From NCBI RefSeq assembly GCF_002414005.1, contig NZ_DHYG01000022.1, forward strand, positions 1 to 46,897: 46,897 nt of DNA. Reading direction: 5' to 3'. Shown in pieces: positions 24,349-33,182 of this stretch. The stretch is from Psychrobacter sp. UBA5136 (GTDB taxonomy: Bacteria > Pseudomonadota > Gammaproteobacteria > Pseudomonadales > Moraxellaceae). The translations under genes and the position numbers were made by a program. Every line of letters begins with the position of its first letter. Position 1 is the first letter of the stretch. The notes beneath the pieces were generated by a model. It searched no databases. It was not told where the DNA came from and saw only the letters and a list, made by a program, of their open reading frames with translations.

Positions 24349-25884
24349 ATGTGTGGAGTCGTTGGGGTCGCAGCTCATGAGCCGGTCAACCAAATTCTTT
24401 ATGATGCCTTAACCATGTTGCAGCATCGCGGGCAAGATGCGGCAGGTATTGTGACTTTACAGGATGGGCGTCTTTATTTACGCAAAGAAAATGGCATGGT
24501 ACGTGACGTGTTTATGAATCGTCATATGTTAAAACTGATCGGTAAATTTGGTATCGGTCATGTCCGATATCCAACTGCTGGCACCTCAAGTAGTGCCGAA
24601 GCACAGCCTTTTTATGTCAACTCGCCTTATGGTATTACGCTTGCGCACAATGGTAATTTAACCAATGCTGAGAGCTTGGCAAAATCCCTGTATCAAGAAG
24701 ATCGCCGTCACCTCAATACTGACTCAGATTCTGAGGTTTTACTCAACGTGCTTGCGCATGAAATGCAAAATATAGACAGTACCCATCCGACGCCTGCCGA
24801 TATCTTTGAGGCAGTCACAGCGGTTTATAGCCGCATTGAAGGCGCTTATGGCGTGGTTGCTCTAGTTACTGGGCATGGTTTATTGGCCTTTCGTGATCCA
24901 AACGGTATCCGTCCGCTAATCTTTGGTAAGCGCATGGCAGCCAATGGCGGCACAGAATATATGGTCGCTTCAGAGTCAGTTGCTTTGACGGGTTCAGGCT
25001 TTAGTATCGTCCGCGATGTCAAACCGGGCGAAGCTATTTTTATTGATTTAGACCATAAGCTCCATACGCATCAGTGCGTTGAACAACAAGAATACACACC
25101 TTGTATCTTTGAATATGTCTATTTTGCCCGTCCTGATTCTATTATGGACAATATCTCGGTTTATAAATCACGCCTACGTATGGGCGAAAAGCTGGCCGAT
25201 AAAATCATGGCAGAATGGGGTGAGGATCACGATATTGATGTGGTCATTCCTATTCCTGACACCTCGCGTACCTCAGCGATGGAGCTGGCGCTCAAGATGA
25301 ACGTCAAATACCGTGAAGGGTTTATGAAAAACCGCTATATCGGTCGCACCTTTATCATGCCAGGTCAGCAGCAACGTAAAAAGTCGGTGCGTCAAAAACT
25401 AAGCGCCGTGCCGCTTGAGTTTAAAGGTAAAAACGTCCTTTTGGTCGATGACTCTATCGTTCGCGGTACCACGTGTCATGAAATCATCCAAATGGCGCGT
25501 GATGCTGGCGCTCGTAAAGTATTCTTTGCCAGTGCGGCGCCGCCGGTTAAATATCCAAACGTCTATGGTATTGATATGCCCGTGCGTAGCGAGCTTATCG
25601 CCTCAGGTCATAGCGTTGAAGAGGTGCGCGAGATTATCGGTGCTGATCGCTTGATTTTCCAAGATTTGGACGATTTGATTGAAGCCGTCAAAGATACCAA
25701 ACACAGCAAGGTAGAAGGCTTTGATTGTGCCGTGTTTAATGGCTGCTATATCACTGGGCAAATCAACGAAGCGTATCTCGATCATTTGCAAGAACAGCGT
25801 AATGATACGGCCAAAATTGGCAAAAAAGGCGTGCAAATCGTTGCTGATACGCCAGTGGATATGATGGGCGTAGAAGAGCTGTAA
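24349..25884 (+). CDS. purF: amidophosphoribosyltransferase
   Basis: PurF makes 5-phosphoribosylamine from PRPP and glutamine, the first committed step of purine synthesis. Cys2 of MCGVVGVAAHEP is the glutaminase nucleophile after loss of Met1. The Ntn-hydrolase domain contains MLQHRGQDAAGI, GIGHVRYPTAGTS and LAHNGNLTN. The PRPP-binding loop is VLLVDDSIVRGTTCHEII in the C-terminal phosphoribosyltransferase domain, followed by SAAPPVKYPNVYGIDMP. The length of 511 aa is typical. No PurR-type operator was recognised upstream. A terminator follows. Confidence 0.97.
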   Translation: MCGVVGVAAHEPVNQILYDALTMLQHRGQDAAGIVTLQDGRLYLRKENGMVRDVFMNRHMLKLIGKFGIGHVRYPTAGTSSSAEAQPFYVNSPYGITLAHNGNLTNAESLAKSLYQEDRRHLNTDSDSEVLLNVLAHEMQNIDSTHPTPADIFEAVTAVYSRIEGAYGVVALVTGHGLLAFRDPNGIRPLIFGKRMAANGGTEYMVASESVALTGSGFSIVRDVKPGEAIFIDLDHKLHTHQCVEQQEYTPCIFEYVYFARPDSIMDNISVYKSRLRMGEKLADKIMAEWGEDHDIDVVIPIPDTSRTSAMELALKMNVKYREGFMKNRYIGRTFIMPGQQQRKKSVRQKLSAVPLEFKGKNVLLVDDSIVRGTTCHEIIQMARDAGARKVFFASAAPPVKYPNVYGIDMPVRSELIASGHSVEEVREIIGADRLIFQDLDDLIEAVKDTKHSKVEGFDCAVFNGCYITGQINEAYLDHLQEQRNDTAKIGKKGVQIVADTPVDMMGVEEL

Positions 25885-25916
25885 GAGAATAAATATCTTA
25901 AAATAATGGCAAAATA

Positions 25917-25951
25917 AGAAGGCTGGATTCTTCATGATTCTAGCCTTTTTT
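25917..25951 (+). terminator. intrinsic terminator of purF
   Basis: GAAGGCTGGATTC and GATTCTAGCCTTT form an imperfect stem (one mismatch in the middle), and the right arm ends in a TTTTTT tract about 65 bp after the stop codon. Confidence 0.8.
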
Positions 25952-26120
25952 ATTGGTGCAAATAAATGTAGTCAGTATGAAATAAAATGATAAATGAATA
26001 GCCACAGGCGGCTGGTATAAATTTTCCTTGCTTGCTGTTATCACAGAGGCTACGAAAAATTCATCCCAGCCGCGCTGTATCTTTTTTAAAGTCGATCTAC
26101 TTTATACACTAAACTTTTAA

Positions 26121-26480
26121 TCAGCCGAAAAAACGCGTAAATAACCACAAAAGACCATTAATCGCAGCGATACCAACGATCATGCTCACCAGCAACTGAC
26201 GGCTTAGATGATAGATAAGTAGCACCAATAATAACGCGCCAATTTGCGCCATAAATAAGTGTACTTCGGCACTGTTTAGAGCTGTATTTTCTGCTAAGCC
26301 TTGATAAGAAAGGCTGGTTAAAATTAGTAATACCATCACCGATAGCGGTAAGCTTTCATTTAACCGATGCAGCCACGGCGTATCTAGTAGCTTTTTGGGT
26401 ATTAAGGCGGGCAAGGCGCGAGTAATAAACGTCACCGCCGCCATTGCAAACGTTGCCATAATCAAATAACTACTGCTCAT
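26121..26480 (-). CDS. azlD: AzlD-family branched-chain amino acid exporter, small subunit
   Basis: This 119-aa protein of four hydrophobic helices carries the AzlD pattern FITRALPALIPKKL near the N-terminus and LPLSVMVLLILTSLSY in the second helix. It pairs with the large subunit AzlC to export valine or other branched-chain amino acids (BrnFE/YgaZH type). Its start overlaps the azlC end by 11 bp, so translation is coupled. The Shine-Dalgarno GGGAGACAGC lies within azlC. Confidence 0.9.
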   Translation of the reverse strand: MSSSYLIMATFAMAAVTFITRALPALIPKKLLDTPWLHRLNESLPLSVMVLLILTSLSYQGLAENTALNSAEVHLFMAQIGALLLVLLIYHLSRQLLVSMIVGIAAINGLLWLFTRFFG

Positions 26481-27201
26481 TGCTGTCTCCCGCCGTGATT
26501 GGCTTTGTCCAAAAACCCCGTGCCAAAATCAGTACCATACAAATCGTAATCGCCATCAGCAATAGCCAAGTGCTGGTAAATAACGACGCGATAATCAAAG
26601 CAATCACCGCAATGCCAATCGGGAAATAGCGCTTGATGCTTTGAAACTGCTCATAGGCCAAAATGGCAAACAAACATACCAAGGCAAAATCTAAATGCGG
26701 TACTAAGTCGCTGAGCGCGCTACCAATGAACACACCAATAGCGCTCGCCAGTACCCACCAGCTTTGATTAAACAAGCTAACAGGTAGTATTAGTGCCTGC
26801 CGCGACTCATTTGGCAAACTGGTCATCACCGAAAAGGTTTCATCGGTAAGAGCAAATAAGCAGTAGGTTTTTGCTATTTTGTTTTTTGGCAGATATTTTA
26901 ATAATGGCATACCATAAAAAACATGGCGCAAATTAATCGCGGCAATGTTGGTTGCAATATTGCCAATCGGTAAACCAGCGCTTAGCATCGGTAAACAGGC
27001 ATATTGCGCTGCGCCTGCGTATAGAACGATACTCAGCATAATGGTGGCCCAAACAGGCACACCAGCCACTTGTGCGAGTACGCCAAAGGCAATTCCTGCT
27101 GGCAAATAACCCATGGCAACTGGTAAGCTTTTTTTAAAACCTTCCACCCATTCATAGCGCTGTACTTGATGCTGATTTATCTCATTTGTTTGAGTGTTCA
27201 C
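26470..27201 (-). CDS. azlC: AzlC-family branched-chain amino acid exporter, large subunit
   Basis: This 243-aa membrane protein has the AzlC landmarks: GFKKSLPVAMGYLPAGIAFG, VLYAGAAQYACLPMLSAGLP, NLRHVFYGMPL and ALTDETFSVM. It forms the exporter with the overlapping azlD. The start is GTG at 27201, with TAGGATGTCAC upstream. No Lrp-type regulator gene is adjacent. Confidence 0.92.
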   Translation of the reverse strand: MNTQTNEINQHQVQRYEWVEGFKKSLPVAMGYLPAGIAFGVLAQVAGVPVWATIMLSIVLYAGAAQYACLPMLSAGLPIGNIATNIAAINLRHVFYGMPLLKYLPKNKIAKTYCLFALTDETFSVMTSLPNESRQALILPVSLFNQSWWVLASAIGVFIGSALSDLVPHLDFALVCLFAILAYEQFQSIKRYFPIGIAVIALIIASLFTSTWLLLMAITICMVLILARGFWTKPITAGDSNEQ

Positions 27202-27294
27202 GTGACATCCTAATTTTTCTCACTTTGCTTTATCGTTTATTTTTTATTTTCTTCTTTTTTAAAGCGTATGGTATTGACTACAAGCTTTAATAAT

Positions 27295-28719
27295 TTAAGC
27301 TTCAGGCTGCAATTTTTCATAGCTGCCTGTTTGATGGGCGCGGTATAGAAACCCACCGAGGATGATTAACCTTAACAATAACAAGCACCAAACGCTCAGC
27401 CAGATGCCCGTCATGCCCCATTGCTGGTAGAGTAACCAGCTCAATGGAAAAAAGGTGGCTGCTAATATCAGAGCGGCATTGCGAATAACGCTACCTGCCG
27501 TTAAACCAAAAAATATCCCATCGAGCCAATAAGCGCCGACGCCAACAAGGGGTAGCAGTACAGCATAAAGATGATAATCATAAGCAAGCGTGAAAACCGG
27601 CTCGATGTTGGTCATAAAATCCAAATAAGTCGGCATCGCAAGCCACCAAATCGCGCTTAGCATTAATGCCAGTCCGTAGCTGACGACGCCTGTGCGTTTA
27701 ATAATAGTACGAAAACCTGGCCAATCGCGTCGCCCTGCTGCTTGTCCGCTTAAGGTTTCCGCCGATACCGCCACGCCATCAAGCGCAAAAGCTGAGATAC
27801 TCAATACTTGCAACAAGATAGCGTTGGCGGCCAGTATCACATCGCCACTTTGCGCAGAAAGACGCGTAATCCAAGCAAAGCTTAACGTTAAAATGAGCGT
27901 GCGAATAAAAATATCTTTATTTAATGAAAATAGCCTAAGCATTTTATCTTTGCTAAAATGTTTTTTATCAGCAGCAAATAACGCATGCCAAGAGATTTTT
28001 AGATGTCTGCGACTTAGCCACAGTGCCAACACCACACCAAGCCAGAAAGCAATCGTCGTCCCTAGCGCCACCCCAACCAAACCCATCTGCATCACGTAAA
28101 CAAAAAACAAGGTCAAAATAATATTAAGCATGGCAATAAAACCTTGCTGATAAAGCATATAACGGGTTTTGCCTTGCCCCGCAAACCAGCCAATAAATGC
28201 AAAGTTCATTAGCTCAGCGATGACGCCCCAAAAACGCACGTCTAAATAAGTCTTTGCCGCGCTGCCACTAGCAGGATTGGCGGAGAGCGCTTGTAAGCCA
28301 AACTCAATTAACCAAGGTTTTGCAATAAGTAACACCGCGCCTATCATAAAAGCGAGCAATAAGGCCCGCTGCAAAATGGATAAGAGCGGTGATTGCGCTG
28401 CATAAGACGTATTTGATAACGCCTTATTAGCGTCGTCTTTATGAGCCAGCTGACCGAGTGCTTGTGCAGACAGTCCAGAGGAGGCATATTGCAAAAAGTT
28501 AAAGCTCACCAGTATCAAAGACAGCAGTTGGATGGCCAAACCCATGCCAGCAAGCTTAGCAGTGTCATTCATATTACCAACAATCGCTGTATCAATCACA
28601 CTTTGTAGCGGCATCGCCAGATTGGCCAATAATACGGGCAAAGCAATCGCGATGATGCGCGTATAGCGAGTATCGATGGGCGGCATCGCGCTTGGCGTTG
28701 GCGGCAGGGTAGATGACAT
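27295..28719 (-). CDS. MATE family efflux transporter (DinF/NorM-like)
   Basis: This is a multidrug and toxin extrusion antiporter with about 12 transmembrane helices, driven by a cation gradient. The N-terminal repeat begins IIAIALPVLLANLAMPLQSV and DTAIVGNMNDTAKLAGM, a hallmark of the DinF branch; the second half contains VSAETLSGQAAGRRDWPGF. The substrate is unknown. The open frame extends to a GTG at 28785, but the N-terminus typical of the family begins near ATG 28719 (MSSTLPPTP), so I use that start although neither has a strong Shine-Dalgarno. Confidence 0.88.
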   Translation of the reverse strand: MSSTLPPTPSAMPPIDTRYTRIIAIALPVLLANLAMPLQSVIDTAIVGNMNDTAKLAGMGLAIQLLSLILVSFNFLQYASSGLSAQALGQLAHKDDANKALSNTSYAAQSPLLSILQRALLLAFMIGAVLLIAKPWLIEFGLQALSANPASGSAAKTYLDVRFWGVIAELMNFAFIGWFAGQGKTRYMLYQQGFIAMLNIILTLFFVYVMQMGLVGVALGTTIAFWLGVVLALWLSRRHLKISWHALFAADKKHFSKDKMLRLFSLNKDIFIRTLILTLSFAWITRLSAQSGDVILAANAILLQVLSISAFALDGVAVSAETLSGQAAGRRDWPGFRTIIKRTGVVSYGLALMLSAIWWLAMPTYLDFMTNIEPVFTLAYDYHLYAVLLPLVGVGAYWLDGIFFGLTAGSVIRNAALILAATFFPLSWLLYQQWGMTGIWLSVWCLLLLRLIILGGFLYRAHQTGSYEKLQPEA

Positions 28720-28814
28720 AGCATAGTCGCTTATATAACAATGTAATAAGGCAGAAAAGTTTAGTGACCACTTATTAAATAACACTAAAGTATAAATAAA
28801 AATAGTATAAAGAC

Positions 28815-28841
28815 AAAAGCACCTAGAGTTTAGGTGCTTTT
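28815..28841 (-). terminator. intrinsic terminator downstream of secF
   Basis: AAAAGCACCTA (28815-28825) and TAGGTGCTTTT (28831-28841) are perfect 11-bp arms around a 5-nt loop. It ends the secDF transcript before the MATE gene and could work in both directions. Confidence 0.9.
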
Positions 28842-28902
28842 ATCATGATAAAGTTTATGGCCTAAATAACTGCAAGTCTAGTTACGGGCTTTTACACAGG
28901 CG

Positions 28903-30156
28903 TTAGTCTTGCTCATACATTTTTGGATCATTAAAGGTAACGATTTCTTCTTTAAACTCAGGTTTTACTTTCACGATAAAGTCATCACGTGATAAACCCA
29001 TTCGTAAAGGAATCGAGCTTGCGATATAAGTCGATGAATAGGTACCCGCAAGTAAACCAATAAACAGCGCCACTGAGAACCAGTATAGACCATCACCGCC
29101 TAAGAATAACATCGCAAGGACGACTAACAGTACCGTTGAGATGGTCATAATCGTACGGCGCAGCGTCTCTGTTAATGACAAATCAATCGTTTGGCGCGGT
29201 GTGATACCGCGGACGCGGCGGAAGTTCTCACGGATACGGTCATAGACGACAATCGTATCGTTTAATGAGTAACCAATCAATGCCAAAACAGCCGCTAGGA
29301 CGGTTAAGTCAAACGGAAAGCCAAATAAAGCAAAGACCCCGATGGTCACCACTGCATCATGGAATAGCGACAGCACCGCGCCAAGCGCTAGCTTAAACTG
29401 GAAACGTAGGGCGACATAGCCAAGCATACAAGCCAAGGCCAATGCTAACGCCATAACGGAGTTTAAGTAAATTTCATTACCTACTTGGCTGCCGATAATA
29501 TTAACGTTACTGATTTCAACGTCATTATTAGGTAGCGTCAATGCTTTACTAAGGCTCGCACTTAGACCCTCGACGTTATCAGATTGCGGCGGCAAACGTA
29601 TTAAGAGTTCTTGGCGCGTGCCTAAATATTGGACGACAGCATCGTCAAAGCCATTATCGGCTAGCGCGTTTACGACGTCGACTTGCTCAGCGGGCTGCTC
29701 ATAACGCACGTCTGCTGAAACCCCGCCGGTGAAATCAAGACCTAAGTTCAAGCCATTGACCGCAATGGCGATAATACTACCGATGACCAAAAGCAGCGAT
29801 AGGATGGCCATTGGCTTTTCAATTTTCATGAAGGGGATAATACGCTGATCCCCAATGGCTTTAGTGCCGCCCTCTGCATAGGCTGCGGCATCTTCAGCAG
29901 CATCTCCTAACGCTAAATTAGCATCATCTGCTGCCGTATTATCAGATGCTTGTGCCGTTAGCGCTTGATTGCCTTTACCACCACGGCGGGTTTTTGAACC
30001 TGCAGATTTTATATTGTTGGTTTGCGTATTGCTGCCTTTACCATCACGGCGCGGTTTTTTACGGCGGCGCGTACTGGCAGTATTCGCTTCACCGTTTGAG
30101 CCATTTCGATCTGGGTTATTTTCTTGCTCTAGCGGATTGTTATTATCGATAGCCAT
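28903..30156 (-). CDS. secF: protein translocase subunit SecF
   Basis: SecF works with SecD and YajC to drive late steps of Sec export using the proton gradient. The conserved membrane core starts around residue 110 with IPFMKIEKPMAILSLLLVIG, then GLDFTGGVSADVRY, the periplasmic P4 domain, and the SecD/SecF helices with ALIGYSLNDTIVVYDRIREN and LTETLRRTIMT. At 417 aa it is about 100 residues longer than E. coli SecF. The extra N-terminus is basic and disordered (STRRRKKPRRDGKG, SKTRRGGKG), then Ala/Asp-rich, and faces the cytoplasm. It starts 9 bp after secD with a perfect AGGAG. Confidence 0.96.
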   Translation of the reverse strand: MAIDNNNPLEQENNPDRNGSNGEANTASTRRRKKPRRDGKGSNTQTNNIKSAGSKTRRGGKGNQALTAQASDNTAADDANLALGDAAEDAAAYAEGGTKAIGDQRIIPFMKIEKPMAILSLLLVIGSIIAIAVNGLNLGLDFTGGVSADVRYEQPAEQVDVVNALADNGFDDAVVQYLGTRQELLIRLPPQSDNVEGLSASLSKALTLPNNDVEISNVNIIGSQVGNEIYLNSVMALALALACMLGYVALRFQFKLALGAVLSLFHDAVVTIGVFALFGFPFDLTVLAAVLALIGYSLNDTIVVYDRIRENFRRVRGITPRQTIDLSLTETLRRTIMTISTVLLVVLAMLFLGGDGLYWFSVALFIGLLAGTYSSTYIASSIPLRMGLSRDDFIVKVKPEFKEEIVTFNDPKMYEQD

Positions 30157-30165
30157 AGTTTTCTC

Positions 30166-32043
30166 CTAACCGATGCTCAGACGTTTGATGGATTTACGCT
30201 TACCGTAAGCAATTTGTATCAGCGCACGCGTCACCAAAATAGCGGTAAATAGCGAGCTGACAATACCAATTGCAAGGGTAATCGCAAAGCCTTTAATCGG
30301 ACCCGTACCAATCGCAAATAAAATAAAGGCGACCAGTAAGGTTGTGATGTTGGCATCGAAAATACTACTAAAGGCACGGTCAAACCCAGCTACGATGGCG
30401 GATTTTGGCCGAACCCCATTTGCCAGCTCTTCACGTATACGCTCAAAAATCAGCACGTTGGCATCGACCGCCATACCGATGGTCAAGACGATACCGGCAA
30501 TACCCGGCAGGGTCAGTGATGAGCCTAAGATTGACATAATGGCAATGATAATAATGACGTTAATCGCAAGAGCAACGTTGGCAATTACTCCAAATAAGCG
30601 ATAGAAAATAATCATAAAGACGAAAACTAATAAATAACCAACTTGGGTAGAGAATAAGCCTTTTTCAATATTTTCTTGACCGAGTGATGGACCAATCGTC
30701 CGCTCTTCCACGAAATACATGGGTGCTGCTAGCGCCCCTGAACGTAGCAAGAGGGCAAGTTCAGCCGCTTCAGCGCTACTATCAAGCCCTGTGATACGAA
30801 ATGATGAACCCAGTACCGCTTGGATATTAGCGCGGTTAATGACTTTTGTTTCTGCATACGGCGTACGGACTTCGACGGTCTCGCCAGTCGCTGGGTCTTC
30901 TTTATAAGTGATGCGTTGTTTATTCTCAATAAACAGCACCGCCATTTGTTTACCAACAGCAGTACGAGTAGCGTTTTGCATCAGCTTACCACCAGCACTA
31001 TCTAGGGTAATACTGACTTCAGGCGAGCCATTTTCATCAATACCCGTCTGAGCGTTAGTGACCTTATCACCCGTGACAATCGCTTGACGCTCGAGCAAGA
31101 CTGGCGGGCCATCAAGAGTACCAAATGGAAACGCTTCAGTACCCGTTGGTGGAATACCGCCCATATAGTTTTCACTATTTTCGGCAACCATACGGAACTC
31201 AAGGTTGGCGGTACGGCCAAGGACACGTTTTGCTTCCGCGGTATCTTGTACGCCCGGTAGCTCAACGACGATACGGCTAGCACCTTGCGATTGCACCAAG
31301 GCTTCGGTTACCCCAAGCTCAGCAATACGATTGCGTAGAGTGGTTAAGTTTTGGTTGACCGCGTAGCTGTTGATTTCATCTAGGGTCGCATCGTTATAAG
31401 CTAAAATCAGCGCCGGACCTTGTTCATCAATCGAAGATTGTAAGGTGAAAGTATTGCCCATCGAGCCTTGCAGCACGTTTTGCGCACGGTTACGCGTATC
31501 GGTGTCAGCAAAATGCAGCACCACGCCGCGCTTTTCGGTTTTGATGCCTTTTACCGCGATACGCTCAGCGCGTAGGTCACGGCGCATATCACGACTGGCG
31601 CTGGTCAAACGCTGCTCGAGCGCCTTATCCATATCCACTTCTAGGACAAATCGTACACCGCCGCGCAAATCAAGACCGAGCTTCATCGGTTTTGCGCCGA
31701 TATCACGCAACCACTCTGGGGTAGTCTGTGCTAAGTTTAGCGCAACCACGTAGTCCTCGCCTAAATTCTGACGCAGCACTTCCTGAGCTTTTAGCTGATC
31801 GACGGGATTGTCGAGGCGCACGAGCGCACTATTGCCTTCAAAGGTGCCATCATGATTATTGATGCCAGCCTCTTCAAGTAAGCTTTTAGACTGAGTCAAG
31901 ATACCTTCAGACAACTGCGTACCGGCTGCGGCACTGGTAATCTGTACGGCAGGTTCATCAGGATAGAGGTTGGGCGCCGCGTATAGACCGGCAATGATAA
32001 GCACAACGGCGATGAGTAAGTATTTCCAAGCGGGATATTGCAT
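30166..32043 (-). CDS. secD: protein translocase subunit SecD
   Basis: SecD is the large partner of SecF, with six transmembrane helices and a big periplasmic domain that pulls substrate proteins outward. From ATG 32043 it is 625 aa. The first helix is YLLIAVVLIIAGLYAAPNLY. GLDLRGGVRFVLEVD is the D1 motif, RIAELGVTEALVQSQG lies in the periplasmic domain, and GMAVDANVLIFERIREE is in the C-terminal membrane region with the proton-relay Asp. The frame extends to 32088, but GAAGTGATT before 32043 and the family N-terminus fix the shorter start. A hairpin separates it from yajC. Confidence 0.96.
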   Translation of the reverse strand: MQYPAWKYLLIAVVLIIAGLYAAPNLYPDEPAVQITSAAAGTQLSEGILTQSKSLLEEAGINNHDGTFEGNSALVRLDNPVDQLKAQEVLRQNLGEDYVVALNLAQTTPEWLRDIGAKPMKLGLDLRGGVRFVLEVDMDKALEQRLTSASRDMRRDLRAERIAVKGIKTEKRGVVLHFADTDTRNRAQNVLQGSMGNTFTLQSSIDEQGPALILAYNDATLDEINSYAVNQNLTTLRNRIAELGVTEALVQSQGASRIVVELPGVQDTAEAKRVLGRTANLEFRMVAENSENYMGGIPPTGTEAFPFGTLDGPPVLLERQAIVTGDKVTNAQTGIDENGSPEVSITLDSAGGKLMQNATRTAVGKQMAVLFIENKQRITYKEDPATGETVEVRTPYAETKVINRANIQAVLGSSFRITGLDSSAEAAELALLLRSGALAAPMYFVEERTIGPSLGQENIEKGLFSTQVGYLLVFVFMIIFYRLFGVIANVALAINVIIIIAIMSILGSSLTLPGIAGIVLTIGMAVDANVLIFERIREELANGVRPKSAIVAGFDRAFSSIFDANITTLLVAFILFAIGTGPIKGFAITLAIGIVSSLFTAILVTRALIQIAYGKRKSIKRLSIG

Positions 32044-32350
32044 AATCACTTCTTTAAGTTGATAAACTACTGGCGACGCAGGCCACAAGTTAGCAGATGG
32101 GAAGTTAGCGATAACAATGGTAGGCGACTAAATAGCAAGCTACTATAGTGTTGTAGTCGTACTGAATCATGCACCACTGTCATCATCCGCGATGATAGTA
32201 AAGCAAAAAACGGTTAAGCGTAAAGCAGTAAAGCGAAAAATGACCGTAAATAATGTACGGTCATTTTACAGTCATGACAACTCATAATTGATAAGTAGCA
32301 TCCATTGGTCACAATAAATGTTTATTAATTATCAAGTTTATTCACGACAA
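32044..32350. other. spacer between yajC and secD
   Basis: This 307-bp spacer is unusually long for a pair that is often tightly linked. It contains a terminator-like hairpin at 32237-32267 and several GTAAAGC-type short repeats near 32200-32240. It presumably carries a separate secD promoter on the minus strand. No coding frame is seen. Confidence 0.5.
32237..32267 (-). terminator. terminator-like hairpin between yajC and secD
   Basis: AAAATGACCGTA (32237-32248) and TACGGTCATTTT (32256-32267) are perfect 12-bp arms with a 7-nt loop; on the minus strand the stem ends in TTTTT. It lies about 85 bp after yajC, so yajC transcription is probably stopped or attenuated before secD. Confidence 0.8.
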
Positions 32351-32680
32351 TTAAACGCTTTCAATCGTGCCGGCTGGCAATACTGAAATAACAGACGCAC
32401 GTTGTATCTTAACGTCGGTATGGTTGTTTAAGCTGACCACCGCATAATCGCCTTCTAGTGCTTTAATACGGCCCATAAGGCCGCCAGCAAAAATAATTTC
32501 GCTGCCAACAGTCAGTGAGTTGACCATAGCGCGGTGCTCTTTGGTGCGTTTAGACTGTGGGCGAATCACCAAAAAGTAAAAAATGGCAAAAAAAGCAACC
32601 GGCAACAAGATTTGACCAAATAGTGACGCAGCTCCGGCAGTTTCTGGCGCAGCATGGGCCGCTTGAATAAATAAGCTCAT
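32351..32680 (-). CDS. yajC: preprotein translocase subunit YajC
   Basis: YajC is a small accessory subunit of the SecDF complex. It is 109 aa with one transmembrane helix (about residues 24-43, LFGQILLPVAFFAIFYFLVI), then the conserved RPQSKRTKEHRAM and the SH3-like part VGSEIIFAGGLMGRIKALEG. GAGAGAAATT precedes the ATG. tgt and queA, which often lie upstream, are not here. Confidence 0.93.
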   Translation of the reverse strand: MSLFIQAAHAAPETAGAASLFGQILLPVAFFAIFYFLVIRPQSKRTKEHRAMVNSLTVGSEIIFAGGLMGRIKALEGDYAVVSLNNHTDVKIQRASVISVLPAGTIESV

Positions 32681-33131
32681 AATTTCTCTCAGTAAGTCAT
32701 AGATAAGAATAAATTTACACGCATAGTAACAAAAAATCTCAGGCTTGGTAACTGTTAATCATAGGCTAGGGGAGTTTTTGTTCAAATGCATAGATTGGTT
32801 GCGATTCTTATAATGATAGAGAGCTTATTATTATAAAGAATATAAGGGCGAGTTATGAAGCAGGTAGAAAAAGCTAAAAGTTAAGTTAATATAATGACTG
32901 CTATAACTTTATAATTTTAAGAAACGGTGTTAATAATTATTCAAATAATTGATACTAATGGCTATTTATTGCGAAAAGCTATTATCAGCGCTAACATGAA
33001 ACAAACCCTTATCGCGCCCCAAATGACGATATAATACCGCTACTTGAGCGCGTCTTTAGCCGCTAGGAAACCAAAAACTCGCATTTATCGGCTATTATTT
33101 TCTATCTGCTAGCGCTTGCTCATGATATATT
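32681..33131. other. divergent intergenic region upstream of yajC and the CNNM gene
   Basis: This 451-bp AT-rich spacer must contain the promoters of two divergent genes. A TATAAT-like hexamer (in GACGATATAATACC, about 33025-33038) could serve the plus-strand gene. No coding frame or strong hairpin was found. Confidence 0.45.
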
Positions 33132-33182
33132 GTGACTTCCTTTTTTATCTTTTTTAGGTTACCCAACTTGTTCACCTCTTTT

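Noticed and set aside
28720..28785. N-terminal extension of the MATE protein from a GTG start
   Set aside because: The extra residues do not match the family and no ribosome binding site precedes the GTG.
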